DNA from: Paenalicyclobacillus ferrooxydans
GTDB lineage: Bacteria > Bacillota > Bacilli > Alicyclobacillales > Alicyclobacillaceae
Length of the DNA stretch: 64,000 bases
Assembly: GCF_001399675.1 (NCBI RefSeq)
Contig: NZ_LJCO01000030.1
Coordinates: 124,001-188,000 of the forward strand
Direction: 5' to 3'
The position numbers and the translations under genes are program-made. Position 1 is the first letter of the stretch. The number at the start of each line of letters is the position of its first letter. The notes under the pieces were generated by a model. That model had not been told where the DNA came from, did no database searches, and saw nothing but the letters and a program-made list of their open reading frames with translations. Below are positions 61,207 to 64,000 of this stretch, one piece after another.

Positions 61207-64000
61207 GTGTTCGAGTTTGTGCAATGGGTCATGTCCGAACCGGAGTTGCAGCGGGCGATGACCTCCCTGCGCAGCGGGGGACACAACGGACTTATCACCG
61301 GTCTCAGTGGAAGCTCCAGGCACCTGTATTACGCAGCCTTACACATGATGCGCAAGTCAAAAAATCCAGGTACCGTCACCCTCGTTGTTACGCACTCGAC
61401 AACGGAAGCGCAACAGGTTGCTGATGACTTACAGGAGTTTCTGGGAGATGAAAGGGTATTTTTGTATCCCGAACGGGAGCTGGCCATCGCGGACGTGATG
61501 GCCTACAGTCGCGATGTCATTGGGGAGCGTCTCTTTGCACTTCAGTCTCTGTTATCTCTCACAGAGGGCGGTGTGGTAGTAGCCACCATTCATTCTGCTG
61601 TTCAGCCGGTCATGAAACGCCAACTCTATAAACAGTTGATTCATCGGTTTGAGGTTGGTAAAGCTGTCAATTTGAGCGAAGAGATTGAATGGCTGGTCCG
61701 CGCCGGCTACGAGCGCGTCGATCTCGTTGAAAACTGGGGTCAATTTTCAGTTCGCGGGGGTATCCTCGATATTTATCCGCTTACAGCACAGCACCCCATT
61801 CGAATCGAACTGTTTGACACGGAAGTCGATTCCATTCGAACCTTTGATGCGGCGACTCAAAGATCGCTTGACAAGCAAAAAACGGTTCAGGTCGGACCTG
61901 CGTTTGATTTTCTTGTTCCCCAAAGCCGTATGGAGGCTGTCGCCGTCGAGTTGGAGGAGCATCTGCAGGCACGCGTCCGAACCATCACCGACCTTGAAGT
62001 TCGCGATCGTATGCAGAACACCGTCGGTGCGGATATTCGGAAGTTTGCATCCGGCACCCCGTTTTTTGGCCAGTTACGATATACCGATTTGCTTAAGGAC
62101 GCGGTTGACAGCCTGATGGACTACATCCCGGACAACGGAATGGTCATTCTCGACGAGCCTACGCGTTTGACTGAGCGGCAACGAGGTATTGAGAAAGAGG
62201 TGCGTGAGTGGATCTCCTCTGCACTTCTGCGAGGAGAACTGATTGCGGGTGCACTATCCGAACCGAAGTTCGAACTTGTATGGGACCATAAGGGGCACGC
62301 AGCGGTTGAGTTCACGGTATTTGCCAGGGCTGCAGGTGCAAGCCGCTACGCATTTGTGGTCAACGCAACGGCAAAGTCGATGCAGCAATTCCACGGACAG
62401 ATGAATGTGCTCAAAAGCGAGCTGCAACGACTCTCGCACAGTCAGACTCGAGTAATACTGCTGGCAGCAACAGAAGAACGAAGAGACCGCCTGGAGCGGG
62501 TTCTGACGGACTATCGGATCGACTCCACTCGCGGTGATGTACCTCAGCAAGGTGGTATTCCAGTCATTCGTGTGGGAACACTCAGCTCCGGCTTTGAACT
62601 CCCGCTCACTCGGCTGGCAATGATCCTCGATACAGAGATCTTTTCAGCGCAAAAAAAGGGCCGCCGGGTGCGCGCAGAGATGTCGGATGCTGAACGAATT
62701 CGAAGTTATCAGGAATTAAACGAAGGCGACTATGTTGTGCACGTAAACCACGGAATTGGTAAATACCTGGGCATTCGAACGCTCGAAGTGGATGGGAAGC
62801 ACAAGGATTACCTCCATCTGCAGTATGCGGGCAATGACAGTTTGTATGTTCCGGTGGAACAAATCGATCAAGTGCAGCGCTATATCGGATCGGAAGACAA
62901 GCAGCCGAAAGTCTATCACCTTGGCGGGAACGAGTGGAATCGGGTCAAGCAAAAGGTGTCAAAATCGGTTCGAGACATTGCTGAGGATCTGGTAAAGCTG
63001 TACGCCGCGAGACAAGCCACACCCGGGTTTGCGTTCTCTGAAGATACGCCTTGGCAAAAAGACTTTGAGGCGATGTTTCCGTATGAGGAGACGCCAGATC
63101 AAATGCGGGCGATAACCGAGATTAAGAAGGACATGGAACAGTCTCGCCCCATGGACAGACTTCTTTGCGGTGATGTTGGGTACGGAAAAACTGAAGTCGC
63201 GTTGCGCGGCGCCTTTAAAGCTGTGATGGACGGTAAGCAGGTGGCTGTCTTGGTACCGACGACTATCCTAGCTCATCAGCACTACGAGACCTTTAAAGAA
63301 CGGTTTGCGGGTTTTCCAGTGACCGTGGAAGTGCTCAGTCGGTTCAAGAGCCGGAAAGAGTCGACATCGATTGTCAAGGGCCTGAAAGACGGCAGTGTTG
63401 ACGTCGTCATCGGCACACACCGGCTGCTGAACAAGTCAATCCAATTCAAAGACCTCGGTCTGCTGATTGTGGACGAAGAGCAGCGTTTTGGCGTCACGCA
63501 CAAAGAGCGGATCAAACAGATGCGGACCAACGTTGACTGCCTCACGCTGACTGCGACGCCAATTCCGCGAACCCTGCACATGTCGATGCTCGGAGTTCGT
63601 GATTTGTCTGTGATTGAAACACCGCCGGAAAACCGATTTCCGGTTCAGACATACGTGGTAGAGAACAATGAGAGCCTGATTCGCGAAGCGTTGGAACGAG
63701 AACTAAACCGTGGCGGACAGATCTATTACCTGTATAACCAGGTTCAGAGTATTCGTTCGATGGCGGATCGGATTACACGACTGGTGCCAGACGCAAGGAT
63801 TGCTGTTGCCCATGGGCAGATGCCGGAAGAGGAACTCGAACGCGTCATGCTCGACTTTCTCGAAGGCGATATTGATGTCCTGGTGACAACCACCATCATT
63901 GAGACAGGCCTTGATATTCCAAACGTAAATACACTGCTCGTCCACGATGCAGACCGTTTGGGCCTAGCGCAACTCTATCAGCTTAGAGGGCGTGTAGGGC
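61207..64000 (+). CDS. mfd: Transcription-repair coupling factor Mfd (5' part)
   Basis: The frame starts at GTG 61207 (AGGAGGGGT upstream) and is open to the window end: 931 codons, about four fifths of the protein. Seen: UvrB-like N-terminal region ([24 protein letters not shown]), RNA polymerase-binding region ([16 protein letters not shown]), helicase motif [12 protein letters not shown] (Lys661), [29 protein letters not shown] and the start of motif VI QLRGRVG, where the sequence ends. Mfd removes stalled RNA polymerase and recruits UvrA. Confidence 0.96.
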   Translation, partial: MFEFVQWVMSEPELQRAMTSLRSGGHNGLITGLSGSSRHLYYAALHMMRKSKNPGTVTLVVTHSTTEAQQVADDLQEFLGDERVFLYPERELAIADVMAYSRDVIGERLFALQSLLSLTEGGVVVATIHSAVQPVMKRQLYKQLIHRFEVGKAVNLSEEIEWLVRAGYERVDLVENWGQFSVRGGILDIYPLTAQHPIRIELFDTEVDSIRTFDAATQRSLDKQKTVQVGPAFDFLVPQSRMEAVAVELEEHLQARVRTITDLEVRDRMQNTVGADIRKFASGTPFFGQLRYTDLLKDAVDSLMDYIPDNGMVILDEPTRLTERQRGIEKEVREWISSALLRGELIAGALSEPKFELVWDHKGHAAVEFTVFARAAGASRYAFVVNATAKSMQQFHGQMNVLKSELQRLSHSQTRVILLAATEERRDRLERVLTDYRIDSTRGDVPQQGGIPVIRVGTLSSGFELPLTRLAMILDTEIFSAQKKGRRVRAEMSDAERIRSYQELNEGDYVVHVNHGIGKYLGIRTLEVDGKHKDYLHLQYAGNDSLYVPVEQIDQVQRYIGSEDKQPKVYHLGGNEWNRVKQKVSKSVRDIAEDLVKLYAARQATPGFAFSEDTPWQKDFEAMFPYEETPDQMRAITEIKKDMEQSRPMDRLLCGDVGYGKTEVALRGAFKAVMDGKQVAVLVPTTILAHQHYETFKERFAGFPVTVEVLSRFKSRKESTSIVKGLKDGSVDVVIGTHRLLNKSIQFKDLGLLIVDEEQRFGVTHKERIKQMRTNVDCLTLTATPIPRTLHMSMLGVRDLSVIETPPENRFPVQTYVVENNESLIREALERELNRGGQIYYLYNQVQSIRSMADRITRLVPDARIAVAHGQMPEEELERVMLDFLEGDIDVLVTTTIIETGLDIPNVNTLLVHDADRLGLAQLYQLRGRVG

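Overview
The window is chromosomal DNA from an endospore-forming member of the Bacillota, most likely a Bacillales or Alicyclobacillaceae-type organism with near-balanced GC. The evidence is a long gene block in the classical origin-proximal Bacillus order: tadA, SRP RNA, dnaX, yaaK (ebfC), recR, yaaL, bofA, gin, a yaaO-type gene, tmk, darA, holB, yaaT, yabA, rsmI, abrB, metG, tatD, rnmV, rsmA, yabG, veg, an alpha/beta-type ssp, ispE, purR, ridA, spoVG, glmU, prs, pth, fin and mfd. Nearly all of these lie on the + strand, as expected for leading-strand genes on one replichore. The genus is an inference; no rRNA or species marker is present.

Bases 1-26,200 are a mixed accessory region. It opens with the end of a CoA-transferase, an SCP2-domain protein and an iron-type alcohol dehydrogenase, then an alpha/beta hydrolase next to a 3-hydroxybutyrate dehydrogenase. 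A solitary pilT-type ATPase follows, then an operon of a Gly/Ser-rich membrane protein, an ApbE-type flavin transferase and a ferric-reductase-like membrane protein. Next come cell-envelope and housekeeping enzymes, and a formate dehydrogenase with an in-frame TGA exactly at the Sec/Cys position of its active site (probable selenoprotein). After a carboxypeptidase, a flavoprotein and a PatB-type lyase there is a pair of unknown small genes behind a forespore-type promoter, a four-tRNA cluster with two identical initiator tRNAs, panD, a UPF0182 membrane protein and asparagine synthetase.

Bases 26,400-41,900 hold tRNA-Ser, the SRP RNA, an orphan histidine kinase and the replication/repair block. 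Sporulation genes (bofA, ytaF, gin, a SpoVB-type flippase) and an ACT-domain malic enzyme are interspersed. Bases 41,900-49,800 contain abrB, divergent from metG, which has a complete Met T-box leader, followed by rRNA and tRNA maintenance genes and yabG. Bases 49,800-64,000 carry veg with tandem strong promoters, ssp, a cyanophycinase-cyanophycin synthetase operon lodged between spore genes and ispE, then purR-ridA-spoVG (textbook sigma-H promoter)-glmU-prs-pth-fin and the first 931 codons of mfd.

The items most worth follow-up are the selenocysteine formate dehydrogenase with its SECIS-like hairpin, the cyanophycin operon in a sporulation neighbourhood, the ApbE/ferric-reductase operon with its G9 tract, the amber codon that splits a GDPD gene, the short SRP RNA, and the new small gene behind a forespore-type promoter.
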